A stretch of DNA of 64,000 nucleotides, taken from positions 89,448 to 153,447 of the forward strand of contig JAJZAQ010000001.1 in NCBI GenBank assembly GCA_021799355.1, written 5' to 3'. The notes beneath the pieces are model-generated. The model was not told the DNA's origin. It was given only the letters and a program-made list of their open reading frames with translations, and ran no database searches. The DNA comes from Pseudomonadota bacterium. GTDB lineage: Bacteria; Pseudomonadota; Gammaproteobacteria; Burkholderiales; Burkholderiaceae_C. Positions 54,976 through 64,000 of this stretch are shown one piece after another. Each line of letters opens with the position of its first letter. Positions within the stretch are counted from its first letter, which is position 1. The translations under genes and the position numbers were made by a program.

Positions 54976-56382
54976 TCAGATGTCACCGTGATGCCTGGGC
55001 CGCGCGGCGCACGGGGACTGCGGCTCATCCAGCGGATGGCGCAGCGTGGAAATCTGCGCGATCTGCAACTGCCTGGCCTGGCTGGCGTCGGCCAGCTGCA
55101 CCACCTGTCCGCTGTGCAGCGCGGCCAGATGCAGGGCGCGACCGCTGGCGTCCAGACCGAGCAGGTAGCCGCGCGCCAGGGTGGCGCGCGGGCTGAGCAG
55201 CTGCAGGTGCGCGGCGGCCCGGTCCAGGCGCAACTGCAGGCGTTCGAGCTGGCGGTGCACGACGTCGGGCAGGCGTTGGCGCAGCAGCGTCAGCGCCTGC
55301 GCCTGGGCGGATAGGCGCTGCTGCGTGGCATGACGCAGCCGTTGCTCCAGGGCCTCCAGGCGCGTTCCCTGCCGAGCGGGCAGGGTGGTGAGTGCGCGCT
55401 GCAGCGTCCAGCCCAGCTCGGTCAGGCGGCGCTGCGGCGCCGCCAGCAGGGCGGCGGCCTGCGGCCAGCGCAGCGCCAGCCGGTCGCAACGCTGTTGTTC
55501 GCGTTGCAGCTGGCGTTGCATGGCGTGGCGCAGCCGGCGCGTGAGCTGGTCGAGCTGCGCACCGAGCTGGGCCTGCGCGGCCACGCCGAGTTCGGCCGCT
55601 GCCGTCGGTGTGGGCGCGCGCAGGTCGGCGGCGAAATCGGCCAGCGTGAAGTCGGTTTCATGGCCCACGCCGCTGACCACCGGCAGGGTGCAGGCGGCAA
55701 TGGCGCGAACCAGGGTTTCGTCGTTGAACGCCCACAGATCGTCCAGACTGCCGCCGCCGCGCACGAGCAGCAGCAGATCGACCTCCTGGCGCGACTGCGC
55801 CGTGCGCAGGGCGGCGGTCAACTCGGCAGGCGCCTGCGGCCCCTGCACACTGGCCGGGTAAACGACGACCGGCACGTGCGGGCTGCGGCGGCGCAGGGCC
55901 GTGAGCACATCGCGCAGCGCCGCGGCCTGCAGCGAGGTGATGATGCCCACGGCACGCGGCAGCACCGGCAACGGGCGTTTGCGTGCGGCGTCGAACACGC
56001 CTTCGGCCTGCAATTTGGCTTTGAGCCGCATGAAGGCTTCGAGCAAGGCGCCAGCGCCATCGTGCTGCACACTGTCCACCAGCAGCTGCAGATCGCCGCG
56101 CGGTTCGTAAATCGTCACCGTGGCGCGCAGCCGCACGCGCAAGCCGTCGCGCAGCACCAGCCCGGCGGCGGCTGCACGCTGGCGAAACAGCACGCAGCGT
56201 AGTTGTGCCGTGCCGTTTTCGTCCTTGAGGTTGAAGTAGGTGTGACCGCTGGCGGCGCGGACCACGGCGGAGAGCTCGCCGCGCACGGTGACGGTGTTGA
56301 AGCGCGACTGCAAAGCGTCAGCGAACGCCTGGACCAGGTCGCCGACCGTCCACACGCTGGCATCTGCGGAGGCGAATTTCAT
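54976..56382 (-). CDS. xseA: Exodeoxyribonuclease VII large subunit
   Basis: A 468-residue catalytic subunit of exonuclease VII. The N-terminal OB fold is VTVRGELSAVVRAASGHTYFNLKDENGTAQLRCVLFR. The catalytic region has VVSGVGHETDFTLADFAADLRAPTPTAAAEL. A long Gln/Arg-rich coiled coil (HAMQRQLQREQQRCDRL) makes the C-terminal half. It partners XseB, whose gene is at 3923-4192. The start MKFASADASVW at 56382 is chosen over the longer ORF. It diverges from exbB across a 406-base gap. Confidence 0.95.
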   Translation of the reverse strand: MKFASADASVWTVGDLVQAFADALQSRFNTVTVRGELSAVVRAASGHTYFNLKDENGTAQLRCVLFRQRAAAAGLVLRDGLRVRLRATVTIYEPRGDLQLLVDSVQHDGAGALLEAFMRLKAKLQAEGVFDAARKRPLPVLPRAVGIITSLQAAALRDVLTALRRRSPHVPVVVYPASVQGPQAPAELTAALRTAQSRQEVDLLLLVRGGGSLDDLWAFNDETLVRAIAACTLPVVSGVGHETDFTLADFAADLRAPTPTAAAELGVAAQAQLGAQLDQLTRRLRHAMQRQLQREQQRCDRLALRWPQAAALLAAPQRRLTELGWTLQRALTTLPARQGTRLEALEQRLRHATQQRLSAQAQALTLLRQRLPDVVHRQLERLQLRLDRAAAHLQLLSPRATLARGYLLGLDASGRALHLAALHSGQVVQLADASQARQLQIAQISTLRHPLDEPQSPCAARPRHHGDI

Positions 56383-56788
56383 GGCAGATTTTCCAGGCGG
56401 GAGCGGGCTGCGGCAGCAGGATGTGCACAGCACAGGCAGGGCAGGGCGCTGGCGGCGTGCAGCGGAAAAACCGCTGGGGCTATTGTGCAAGTCATTGATT
56501 TCAAATCAAAAAATGTTGATTAAAAAAGCGTCACATTAAGCCGAAGGCTTGATTTTGCGGCATTTGGCCCGGCGATCCAGCGTTTGCCCACAGAGTTGTC
56601 CACAGAATGTTGGGATAACTGCGGCCGGTGGAGCCGACGGGAGCAGGGCTACGGTTTCTGCGTGAGCGGGCGGGATGAGGGCCCGAGGGCGTTTGCCGCT
56701 TGGCGTGCGGCGTGGCCGGGCATAATGCGCGGTTGCATGGGGAGAGTCAACGTCCGGCGTGGCCGGAATGGACGAGAGGGACGATTGC
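56383..56788. other. 406-base intergenic region between xseA and exbB
   Basis: It holds an AT-rich island with a perfect palindrome TTGATTTCAAATCAA (56495-56509), two nonamers TTGCCCACA (56584-56592) and TTGTCCACA (56596-56604) close to the DnaA box TTATCCACA, and a CATAAT (56721-56726) that may be the -10 of exbB. No gene is seen. Promoters for both divergent genes probably lie here. Confidence 0.5.
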
Positions 56789-57409
56789 ATGTTTCACATG
56801 GTGCAGGCCGCAGGCTGGCCGATCTGGCCGTTGATTTTGTGCTCGATCGTGGCGCTGGCGGTGATTTTCGAGCGGCTGTCTGCGCTGCGACGCGCACGCA
56901 TCCTGCCGCCCAAATTGCTCGACGAAGCGCTGACCGTCTCGGCACGGCAGTTGCCGACGGAGGACGTGATCGACAAACTCGAACGCAATTCGCCGTTGGG
57001 GGCGGTGCTGGCCAGCGGGTTCCGCTCGGTATTGCGTCCGCACGCCAGCGCCGAGGGGCTGCAAGAAGATCTGGAAAACGCCGGGCGGCACCAGGTGTAC
57101 CGGTTGCAGAAATACCTCAACGCGCTGGCCACGGTGGCGTCGGCTGCGCCACTGCTCGGCCTGCTGGGCACCGTCGTGGGGATGATCGAAATTTTTGGCT
57201 CGCAGACTGCCGCGGGAACGGACCCTGCGGTGCTCGCCCACGGCATTTCGGTGGCGCTTTACAACACGGCGTTTGGCCTGATCGTGGCCGTGCCGTCGCT
57301 GATTTTCTACCGTTATTTCCGCAGCCGGGTGGACGACTACACCGTCGATCTGGAGCAGGCCGCACGCCGGCTGGCAACCCATTTGCAAATGTATCTGCCG
57401 CGCGATTGA
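56789..57409 (+). CDS. exbB: ExbB/TolQ-type proton channel protein
   Basis: A 206-residue membrane protein of the MotA/TolQ/ExbB family with three hydrophobic segments. WPIWPLILCSIVALAVIFERLSAL is the first, and ATVASAAPLLGLLGTVVGMIEIF plus ISVALYNTAFGLIVAVPSLIFYRYF contain the conserved Pro, Gly and Thr of the channel. With ExbD it energises TonB and so TonB-dependent receptors such as BtuB. No tonB gene is near. The start MFHMVQAAG at 56789 has GAGAGGGA upstream; the ORF start at 56759 adds ten unlikely residues. Confidence 0.92.
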   Translation: MFHMVQAAGWPIWPLILCSIVALAVIFERLSALRRARILPPKLLDEALTVSARQLPTEDVIDKLERNSPLGAVLASGFRSVLRPHASAEGLQEDLENAGRHQVYRLQKYLNALATVASAAPLLGLLGTVVGMIEIFGSQTAAGTDPAVLAHGISVALYNTAFGLIVAVPSLIFYRYFRSRVDDYTVDLEQAARRLATHLQMYLPRD

Positions 57410-57422
57410 GCCGCTGTCCGCC

Positions 57423-57845
57423 ATGAACTTCAAGCGCCAGACGACGGAAGACCCCGAGGTCAACCTCATTCCGCTGATCGACGTGTTGCTGGTCATCCTG
57501 ATTTTTTTGATGATCAGCACCACGTATTCCAAATTCACCGAGCTCAAAATCACCCTGCCGACCGCCGACGCGGAAAAACTCCAGAGCAACCCGCAGGAAA
57601 TCGTCGTCGCCGTCAGCAGCGGCGGGGAGTACGCGGTGAACAGGCACATCCTGCCGCAGCGCAGCGTTGCGGCGCTGACGCAGGCGCTGCTCGACGCGGC
57701 CAAGGGCAAGCCGGACAGCATGGTGATCATCAGCGCGGACGCGCAGGCCACGCAGCAGTCCGTGGTCAACGTCATGGAAGCCGCGCGGGCCGCGGGTTTG
57801 AGCCGGCTGACCTTCGCCACGCAAAAATCGCCGGCCGGGGGATGA
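57423..57845 (+). CDS. exbD: ExbD/TolR-type proton channel protein
   Basis: A 140-residue protein with one N-terminal membrane segment, PLIDVLLVILIFLMIS, holding the conserved Asp needed for proton transfer, and a periplasmic domain. The sequence VNLIPLIDVLLV is the family hallmark. It is 13 bases after exbB and overlaps lpxK by four bases, so the exbB-exbD-lpxK chain is translated together. Confidence 0.94.
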   Translation: MNFKRQTTEDPEVNLIPLIDVLLVILIFLMISTTYSKFTELKITLPTADAEKLQSNPQEIVVAVSSGGEYAVNRHILPQRSVAALTQALLDAAKGKPDSMVIISADAQATQQSVVNVMEAARAAGLSRLTFATQKSPAGG

Positions 57846-58888
57846 GCGCGTCGGCGGCAGACACCGGCTGGCCGCGCTGCTGGCAGCAGCGCACGGCGCT
57901 GAGCGGGGTGCTGTGGCCGCTATCACGGCTGTTTGCCGCAGTCAGCGCGCTGCGCCGCGCCGGCTACCGTCACGGGCTGCTGCGGGCAACCCGGGTCGGC
58001 GTGCCCGTCGTCGTGGTGGGCAACTTGACCGTCGGCGGGGCGGGAAAAACTCCGGTGATCGCCGCGCTGGCAACGGCGCTGCGGCAGGCCGGCTGGCAGC
58101 CTGGGGTGATTTCCCGCGGTTACGGTGGCCGTGGCGGCAGGCGCGGCTCGCTGCCGGTTCACGCGGACAGCGACCCCGTGCAGTGTGGAGACGAGCCCGT
58201 GCTGCTGGCGCGGCTGACCGGCTGCCCGGTGCAGGTCGGGCGCGACCGCGCGCAGGCGGCGCGCGATTTGCTCTCCGCGCATGCGGCGGTCGATGTGCTG
58301 CTCAGCGACGACGGACTGCAGCATCTGGCGCTGGCGCGCGACGTCGAACTGGTCGTGGTCGACGCGCGACGCTGGGGCAACGGCCTGCTGCTGCCCGCCG
58401 GGCCGTTGCGTGAACCGGTCTCGCGCCAGCGCGACGCCACTCTGGGGCCTGCTGCGGTGCTGGCCGAGATTGCCGGCGGCGGCAGGCATTTCGCCATAGA
58501 CCGCCACCTCGGTGACATCACCCACCTGACCAGCGGCGAGCGGCTCAACCCTGAGGAGTTTGCCGCGCGGTATGCCGGGCAGTCGCTGGGCGCGCTGGCC
58601 GGCATCGGCCATCCGGGGCAGTTTTTTGCCATGCTGCGCGCGGCCGGGTTGGCGGTGCAGGGTGCCGCCGTCGGCGACCACCAAGCGCTACGTGAGGCCG
58701 ATTTTTCCCGCTTCCCGCCCGCCTGCCCGGTGCTGGTGACGGAAAAAGACGCCATAAAATCGGCGCATCTGCCGCCGGCGCTGCGCCAGCGCATGTGGGT
58801 GGCGGGCTTGCGGCTGAATCTTCCTGCCGACCTGCTGCCCTGGCTGGAACACAAATTGGAGAATGCGCGTGGACTCCCGACTTCTTGA
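57842..58888 (+). CDS. lpxK: Tetraacyldisaccharide 4'-kinase
   Basis: A 348-residue inner-membrane-associated kinase that phosphorylates the lipid A precursor. Walker A is [17 protein letters not shown] near residue 61. [15 protein letters not shown]-like GDEPVLLAR and [19 protein letters not shown] are conserved. The start overlaps exbD (ATGA), and the end overlaps the Trm112 gene by 26 bases. It fits the lipid A and lipopolysaccharide genes lpxK-kdsB here. Confidence 0.95.
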   Translation: MSASAADTGWPRCWQQRTALSGVLWPLSRLFAAVSALRRAGYRHGLLRATRVGVPVVVVGNLTVGGAGKTPVIAALATALRQAGWQPGVISRGYGGRGGRRGSLPVHADSDPVQCGDEPVLLARLTGCPVQVGRDRAQAARDLLSAHAAVDVLLSDDGLQHLALARDVELVVVDARRWGNGLLLPAGPLREPVSRQRDATLGPAAVLAEIAGGGRHFAIDRHLGDITHLTSGERLNPEEFAARYAGQSLGALAGIGHPGQFFAMLRAAGLAVQGAAVGDHQALREADFSRFPPACPVLVTEKDAIKSAHLPPALRQRMWVAGLRLNLPADLLPWLEHKLENARGLPTS

Positions 58889-59084
58889 CCTACTCGTCTG
58901 CCCGATTTGCAAAGGATCGCTGCAGTACGACCGCGACGCGCAGGAGCTCATCTGCCCGCGCGACAAGCTCGCCTATCCGGTGCGCGATGGCATTCCGCTG
59001 ATGCTGGTCGACCTGGCGCGGGACCTGACAGCTGCCGAGCCGCCGGTAGCCGGTCCCCGTGCCGATACGGGCGTGGCGGCGTGA
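58863..59084 (+). CDS. Trm112 family protein
   Basis: A 73-residue protein with a zinc-ribbon-like start [49 protein letters not shown]. It has the Cys pairs CPIC and ICPRD of the Trm112 type. In bacteria such proteins sit between lpxK and kdsB and probably help a partner enzyme; the partner is not established. It overlaps lpxK by 26 bases and kdsB by four. Confidence 0.93.
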   Translation: MRVDSRLLDLLVCPICKGSLQYDRDAQELICPRDKLAYPVRDGIPLMLVDLARDLTAAEPPVAGPRADTGVAA

Positions 59085-59884
59085 GCACTGCTGCGCCGCC
59101 GTTTTGGGTGTTGATTCCGGCGCGGCTGGCGTCGAGCCGGCTGCCGCACAAACCGCTGGCTGACATCGGCGGAGCGCCGATGGTCGTGCGCGTGGCCCAA
59201 CGCCTGGGGCGCAGTGGGGCGCAGGCCGTGGTCGTCGCCTGCGACGACGCGTCCATCGTCCAGGCCTGCGCGGCGCACGGTGTGCAGGCGGTGCTGACCC
59301 GTGCCGATCACGCCAGCGGCACCGACCGGTTGGCCGAGGCTGCGGCGCTGCTGGGTGTGCCCGATGACGCCATCGTCGTCAATGTGCAGGGTGACGAGCC
59401 GCTGATCGAGCCGTCGCTGGCTGCCGCCTGCGCCGCACTGCTGCACGCCACGCCGCACGCCGACATGGCGACCTGCGCGCACCGCATCGACGATGCCGCG
59501 GAGATTTTCAGCCCGCACGTGGTCAAGGTGGTGCTCGATGCCCGCAGCCTGGCGCTGTACTTTTCGCGTGCGCCGATTCCCTGGCAGCGTGACGCCTATG
59601 TGCTGACCGACCGCGGCTGGCAGCTGCAGGGCGATGGCGCGCAGCCGGTGTACCGGCACATCGGCGTGTACGCCTACCGCCATGCGTTTCTGCGCCGCTA
59701 CGCCGCCTTGCCGCCCGCGCCGCTGGAACACAGCGAGGCGCTGGAACAATTGCGCGCGCTGTGGCACGGCCATCGCATCGCCGTTCACCTCACGCCGCAC
59801 GCCCCAGGGCCGGGGGTGGATACTCCGGCGGACCTGCAGCGCGTGCGCGCCGTGTGGGCGCGGCAGCAGGCGGACGCACCCTGA
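59081..59884 (+). CDS. kdsB: 3-deoxy-manno-octulosonate cytidylyltransferase
   Basis: A 267-residue enzyme that activates Kdo as CMP-Kdo for lipopolysaccharide core. Key blocks are [50 protein letters not shown] and [17 protein letters not shown]. The start is GTG at 59081, overlapping the Trm112 stop (GTGA); the ORF track start lies in the other frame upstream. It ends 110 bases before adk. Confidence 0.95.
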   Translation: MSTAAPPFWVLIPARLASSRLPHKPLADIGGAPMVVRVAQRLGRSGAQAVVVACDDASIVQACAAHGVQAVLTRADHASGTDRLAEAAALLGVPDDAIVVNVQGDEPLIEPSLAAACAALLHATPHADMATCAHRIDDAAEIFSPHVVKVVLDARSLALYFSRAPIPWQRDAYVLTDRGWQLQGDGAQPVYRHIGVYAYRHAFLRRYAALPPAPLEHSEALEQLRALWHGHRIAVHLTPHAPGPGVDTPADLQRVRAVWARQQADAP

Positions 59885-59985
59885 TGCGCTGTGCATGCGG
59901 TCTGCGCAGACACGTCCGGGGCGGCGCTGGTCAGCGTCGCGGCAGACCGGTCTGCTATTCTGAAATGCTGCAGATCGACAACTGA

Positions 59986-60651
<666 letters not shown>

Positions 60652-60672
60652 ACCCGTAGGCAGGAGATCGCG

Positions 60673-61431
60673 ATGCAACTGACCGGTCACAGCGCAGTCA
60701 TCAGCGGCGGAGCCTCCGGGCTGGGTGCGGCCACGGCAGCGCGGCTGGCCGGGCGCGGCATGCGGGTGGTCATCGCCGACGTACAGGATCAGGCCGGTGC
60801 GGCGTTGGCTCGGGAACTCGGCGGGCGTTTCGTGCACTGTGACGTCACGGTCGAGGCGGAGGTGCAGGCTGCGGTCGACGCGGCGCAGGAACTGGCGTCG
60901 CTGCGCGTGGCGGTGAGCTGCGCCGGCATCGCCCCGGCGGCGCGCACCCTCGGACGGCAGGGGCCGCACGCGCTCGATCTGTTCCGCCGGGTGATCGACA
61001 TCAATCTGGTGGGCAGCTTCAACCTGGCGCGACTGGCCGCGGCGGTGATGGCGCAGCAACCCGCTCTGGACGACGGCGAGCGCGGTGTCCTCGTCAACAC
61101 CGCCTCGGTGGCGGCGTTCGAAGGGCAGATCGGCCAGGTGGCGTATGCCGCGTCCAAAGCCGGGATCGTCGGCATGACGTTGCCGCTGGCGCGCGATCTG
61201 GCGCGCGACGGCATCCGCGTCATGACCATCGCCCCGGGGATTTTCGAAACCCCCATGCTGCTGGGCATGCCGGCGGACGTGCAGGCGGCGCTGGGGCAGA
61301 TGGTGCCGTTTCCCCAGCGCCTGGGCAAACCGCAGGAATTCGCCGCCCTGGTCGAAGCCATTGTCGACAACCGCATGCTCAACGGCGAAGTCATCCGGCT
61401 CGACGGCGCCATCCGCCTGCAGCCAAAATGA
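60673..61431 (+). CDS. SDR family dehydrogenase (HSD10/3-hydroxyacyl-CoA dehydrogenase type)
   Basis: A 252-residue short-chain dehydrogenase. NAD-binding GGASGLGAATA near residue 12; catalytic Ser in NTASVAAFEGQIGQ, and the YAASK pair at YAASKAGIVGM. The combination INLVGSFNLARLAA and the C-terminal NGEVIRLDGAIRLQPK matches the type II 3-hydroxyacyl-CoA dehydrogenase group, acting on short branched acyl-CoA such as 2-methyl-3-hydroxybutyryl-CoA. It lies between adk and dnaG; substrate specificity is inferred. Confidence 0.87.
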   Translation: MQLTGHSAVISGGASGLGAATAARLAGRGMRVVIADVQDQAGAALARELGGRFVHCDVTVEAEVQAAVDAAQELASLRVAVSCAGIAPAARTLGRQGPHALDLFRRVIDINLVGSFNLARLAAAVMAQQPALDDGERGVLVNTASVAAFEGQIGQVAYAASKAGIVGMTLPLARDLARDGIRVMTIAPGIFETPMLLGMPADVQAALGQMVPFPQRLGKPQEFAALVEAIVDNRMLNGEVIRLDGAIRLQPK

Positions 61432-61482
61432 CACCGCGCCGGGCGTGCCGCCATGCCGGCATGCCTTGGGGTGTTTTGCACC

Positions 61483-63375
61483 ATGCAGCAGCGCATTCCC
61501 CCCGGTTTCATCCAGGAACTGCTGGCCCGCGCAGACATCGTCGAAGTCGTCGGCCAGCACGTCCAGCTGAAAAAATCCGGCAGCAATTACAAGGGCCTAT
61601 GCCCGTTCCACGGGGAGAAGACGCCCTCGTTCACCGTCAGCGCGAGCAAGCAGTTCTATCACTGCTTCGGCTGCGGCGCGCATGGCACGGCCATCGGCTT
61701 TCTCATGGAATACGCCGGTCTGGGTTTTGTCGACGCGGTCAAAGACCTCGCTGCGCGCTACGGCCTGACCGTGCCACAGGCGGATCTCGACCCGCAACAG
61801 CAGCGCCAGTTGCAGCGCAGCCGTAGCCTGCAGGCAACCCTGCTCGACGTGCTGCGCACGGCTGACGACTTTTACCAGCACCGGCTGCGGCATAGCGACA
61901 AGGCAAAAAACTATCTCATCGCCCGCGGGGTGCAGGGACAGGTGGCCAAGCGCTTCGGATTGGGTTACGCCCCCGACGATTGGCAGGCGCTGGCGGGGGC
62001 GTTTGCCAATTACAACGCCGATGCGCTGGTGCAGGCGGGGCTGGTGATCGCGCGCGATGCACAGGGCGAGCCGATCGAGCCGCAGGCCGAATCCTTTGCT
62101 GCGGCGCAGCGCCGTTACGACCGCCTGCGCGACCGCATCACCTTTCCCATCCGCAATCTGCGCGGGGAGGTCATCGGCTTCGGTGGCCGGGTGATCGGCC
62201 AAGGCGAGCCGAAGTATCTGAACTCGCCCGAAACCGAAGTCTTCCACAAAGGCGAGGAACTGTACGGACTGTTCGAGGCGCGCGGTGCCATCGCCCGCGC
62301 CGGGTATGCGTTGGTGGTCGAGGGCTATCTCGACGTCGTTGCGCTGGCGCAATTCGGCATCGAGCAAGTGGTGGCCACTCTGGGCACCGCCTGCACTGCG
62401 CAGCAGTTGCAAAAACTGTTTCGTCACACCGGGCAGGTGATTTTCAGCTTCGACGGCGACGACGCCGGTCGCCGTGCCGCACGCCGCGCGATGGAAAATG
62501 CCCTGGCGTTGCTCACCGACACGCGGGTGGTCAAGTTTTTGTTTCTGCCGCCCGAGCACGACCCCGACTCCTATATCCGCGAGCGGGGGGTGGACGCTTT
62601 CGAGCGCGAAATCGCACGTGCGCAGCCGTTGTCGGAATTTTTGTTCGCCAGTCTGTTCGACGGTATCGCGCTGGGCAGCGCCGAGGGGCGGGCGCAGGCC
62701 ATCCATCAAGCCGCTGCGCTGCTGGCGCAAATCCACGCTCCAGCGTTGCGCGGGCAGTTGCTGACCGACCTCGCCCGCCGTCTGGACATGCCGCTGGCCG
62801 ACTTGCGTGAGGTGCTGCACGCGGCCAGCCCGCGTCAGGCCCCGGTAGAGCGGCACACTCCGTCAGGCGCACCACCGGGATTGGCCCCCGATGCGCCACG
62901 CCGTGGCGCGCGCGCACCGCTGCGCGCATTTGCCGCGCCCACCGACGCCTTGCGCCAGGCCCTGCCGCTGCTGCTGGCGCATCCGGCGTTGTGGTGGGAC
63001 ATCAGCCCGGCACAACACGCGCTGCTGGCGCAAGAGTCCGGAGCGCTGCAGCCGCTGGTGCACACCGTGGAAGCCGTGCTGGAAGATCAGCCGGACTGCT
63101 CGGCGGCGGCGCTGTGGGAGGCGTTGCGCGCCGCCGGCCATGCTCCCGAACAGGTCTTGGCGCAGTCGCCCGATCCGCTGGAAATCGAGCCGGAGGTGGC
63201 ACGGCATGATCTGCTGGCCTTGCTGCTGCGCCTGGAGCGCCACAGCGTGCTGCGGCGGCAGGATGCGCTGGTTGCCGCCGGACTGGTCAGCGACGCCGAC
63301 CGGGCCGAGTATCGCAGCCTGGCGGCGCGGTTGCGGGAAATCGACCTGGCGCAGCGCGCTTCCGGTGCCGCGTGA
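61483..63375 (+). CDS. dnaG: DNA primase
   Basis: A 630-residue primase. The CHC2 zinc finger spans CPFHGEKTPSFTVSASKQFYHCFGCGAHG near residues 40-65; the TOPRIM core has VVEGYLDVVALAQFG and SFDGDDAGRRAARRA; the C-terminal helicase-binding domain follows a Pro/Ala-rich linker. It makes RNA primers for replication. Three ATGs are near; MQQRIPPGFIQELLARADIVEVV at 61483 is the family start. rpoD follows downstream, the usual dnaG-rpoD order. Confidence 0.96.
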   Translation: MQQRIPPGFIQELLARADIVEVVGQHVQLKKSGSNYKGLCPFHGEKTPSFTVSASKQFYHCFGCGAHGTAIGFLMEYAGLGFVDAVKDLAARYGLTVPQADLDPQQQRQLQRSRSLQATLLDVLRTADDFYQHRLRHSDKAKNYLIARGVQGQVAKRFGLGYAPDDWQALAGAFANYNADALVQAGLVIARDAQGEPIEPQAESFAAAQRRYDRLRDRITFPIRNLRGEVIGFGGRVIGQGEPKYLNSPETEVFHKGEELYGLFEARGAIARAGYALVVEGYLDVVALAQFGIEQVVATLGTACTAQQLQKLFRHTGQVIFSFDGDDAGRRAARRAMENALALLTDTRVVKFLFLPPEHDPDSYIRERGVDAFEREIARAQPLSEFLFASLFDGIALGSAEGRAQAIHQAAALLAQIHAPALRGQLLTDLARRLDMPLADLREVLHAASPRQAPVERHTPSGAPPGLAPDAPRRGARAPLRAFAAPTDALRQALPLLLAHPALWWDISPAQHALLAQESGALQPLVHTVEAVLEDQPDCSAAALWEALRAAGHAPEQVLAQSPDPLEIEPEVARHDLLALLLRLERHSVLRRQDALVAAGLVSDADRAEYRSLAARLREIDLAQRASGAA

Positions 63376-63768
63376 GCACATGGGGCCAGGGGCGGCTGCT
63401 TCCAGCTCGCGGGCTTTTCAGTAAAATCCACTGTTTGGCGAAAATCGCGGCGAACCCGGCGTTCCCATTGGGGTCGAACGCAAAGGGTGGGGTATTGGCG
63501 GGCGCGATGGAAAGGCGACCGGCAGGCAAATGGGGCAGCAGCAGCGGGGGCGAGAGCGGGCACAGCGGCGAGCGACGCCCAGAGCAGTCGCTGCGCGGTG
63601 TGGCCCATGCGCGAACCGCGGCGCCGCACAGATGATGGCGCAATGGTGTGCCGGTGTCCCCGATTCTGCTGATGGTTCTCCCATTTGAAATTCCCCCCGC
63701 CACCCACATACTGCAATCGAATCGCTTCATCTTTTTCTTGCCGAACTCTCGGTCGGTTGAGGTCCATC
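63376..63768 (+). promoter_or_regulatory. Intergenic region between dnaG and rpoD with a candidate promoter
   Basis: The 393-base gap holds no convincing gene. TAAAAT at 63422-63427, with TTCCAG about 17 bases earlier, is a possible promoter and would give a leader of more than 330 bases for rpoD. A purine/GC-rich part (AGCAGCAGCGGGGGCGAGAGCGGG) follows. GAGG stands before the rpoD start. Confidence 0.35.
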
Positions 63769-64000
63769 ATGACAAAAGCCCCTTCCAAAACCCCGGCTTC
63801 CGAAAACGGATCCGCCACGCGTAAAACGTCTTCTGCCGCCAAGGCCGGCGCGAACGCGGCCAAGCCGCGCGACGTCGCTGCGGCCGAGGTCACGGCGGCT
63901 GACACCACGCCAGCGACCAGGCGCGGCGCAGGCAGTGCGGCGCAGGCCACGGCGCAGCCCGCGCCCAAGCGCGGTCGCCCGGCCAAATCGGCCCCGCCTG
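63769..64000 (+). CDS. rpoD: RNA polymerase sigma factor RpoD (N-terminus, runs off the window)
   Basis: The frame starts MTKAPSKTPASENGSATRKTS at 63769 and stays open to the end. It is rich in Ala, Lys and Thr and contains KRGRPAKSAPP, as in the N-terminal extension of betaproteobacterial RpoD. No conserved sigma region is within the window, so the call rests on this extension and on its place after dnaG. It is not in the ORF track because no stop is included. Confidence 0.75.
   Translation, partial: MTKAPSKTPASENGSATRKTSSAAKAGANAAKPRDVAAAEVTAADTTPATRRGAGSAAQATAQPAPKRGRPAKSAPP

Noticed and set aside
56495-56509. TTGATTTCAAATCAA considered as an FNR box
   Set aside because: The half-sites TTGAT and ATCAA are five bases apart, not four, so FNR-type binding is not expected; it is kept only as an unnamed palindrome.
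63287-63730. 147-residue minus-strand ORF in the dnaG-rpoD gap
   Set aside because: It has no family-like part, begins inside the rpoD leader and overlaps the end of dnaG; no ribosome site was seen.

Overview
The window is 64 kb of high-GC DNA packed with genes on both strands. It carries one tRNA, a 6S RNA and no rRNA, prophage, insertion sequence or CRISPR array. Gene content and order point to a betaproteobacterium of the Burkholderiales. Evidence includes xseB-ispA, the lpxK-Trm112-kdsB-adk run beside exbB/exbD and xseA, zapB-zapA followed by 6S RNA, yciB-bolA-PpiC beside a tRNA-Arg, and dnaG before an rpoD with an Ala/Lys-rich N-terminus. A Thiomonas-like or related genus is possible, but no sequence here fixes the genus.

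Layout. 1-3.8 kb: end of a dienelactone hydrolase, two universal stress proteins, a sulfurtransferase and a Rieske oxygenase. 3.9-7.6 kb: xseB-ispA-dsbB-dxs, isoprenoid precursor supply plus disulfide formation. 7.6-11.1 kb: divergent znuA / znuC-znuB around a Zur-like box, then the zinc-independent GTP cyclohydrolase folE2. 11.2-13.8 kb: mutS. 13.9-16.8 kb: a four-gene operon behind a Fur-like box (outer-membrane protein, periplasmic FMN-binding protein, ApbE flavin transferase, histidine-rich membrane protein), which looks like a flavin/haem electron-transfer module. 16.7-20.5 kb: a tight cassette of an atypical HemK-like methyltransferase, an NAD synthase homologue, an acyl carrier protein and an AMP-forming ligase, which may be a small biosynthetic unit.

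20.7-27.2 kb: a CinA-type protein, then the nitrogen control locus glnA-(small secreted protein)-ntrB-ntrC with NtrC sites and a sigma-54-like promoter before glnA, and xthA converging on ntrC. 27.3-29.9 kb: a second zinc/manganese ABC transporter behind a box that matches the first Zur-like box at 11 of 13 positions. 29.9-33.1 kb: panD, ilvD and lgt. 33.1-34.4 kb: PIN protein, 6S RNA, zapA, zapB. 34.4-39.8 kb: cobalamin riboswitch, btuB-btuC-btuD and a potassium channel.

39.8-47.8 kb: a stress/energy island behind an FNR-type box, with phasin, AhpD-like protein, PPK2, MFS carrier, P3A proton ATPase, a host-factor-like small protein, a universal stress protein and a Crp/Fnr regulator. 48-49.9 kb: parvulin, BolA, YciB, tRNA-Arg(TCT). 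50-54.9 kb: sodB and a metal-linked group (MgtC, a frameshifted OprB porin, a small membrane protein, an NRAMP-family transporter) behind a structured leader with a short leader ORF. 55-64 kb: xseA, exbB-exbD-lpxK-Trm112-kdsB, adk, an SDR dehydrogenase, dnaG and the start of rpoD.

Themes that connect the window are metal homeostasis (two zinc systems, folE2, B12 uptake, NRAMP/MgtC, a putative Fur-controlled flavin operon), nitrogen control and response to low oxygen or energy. The least familiar units are the flavin/haem operon at 13.9-16.8 kb, the ligase-ACP-NadE-methyltransferase cassette and the structured leader of the NRAMP operon.
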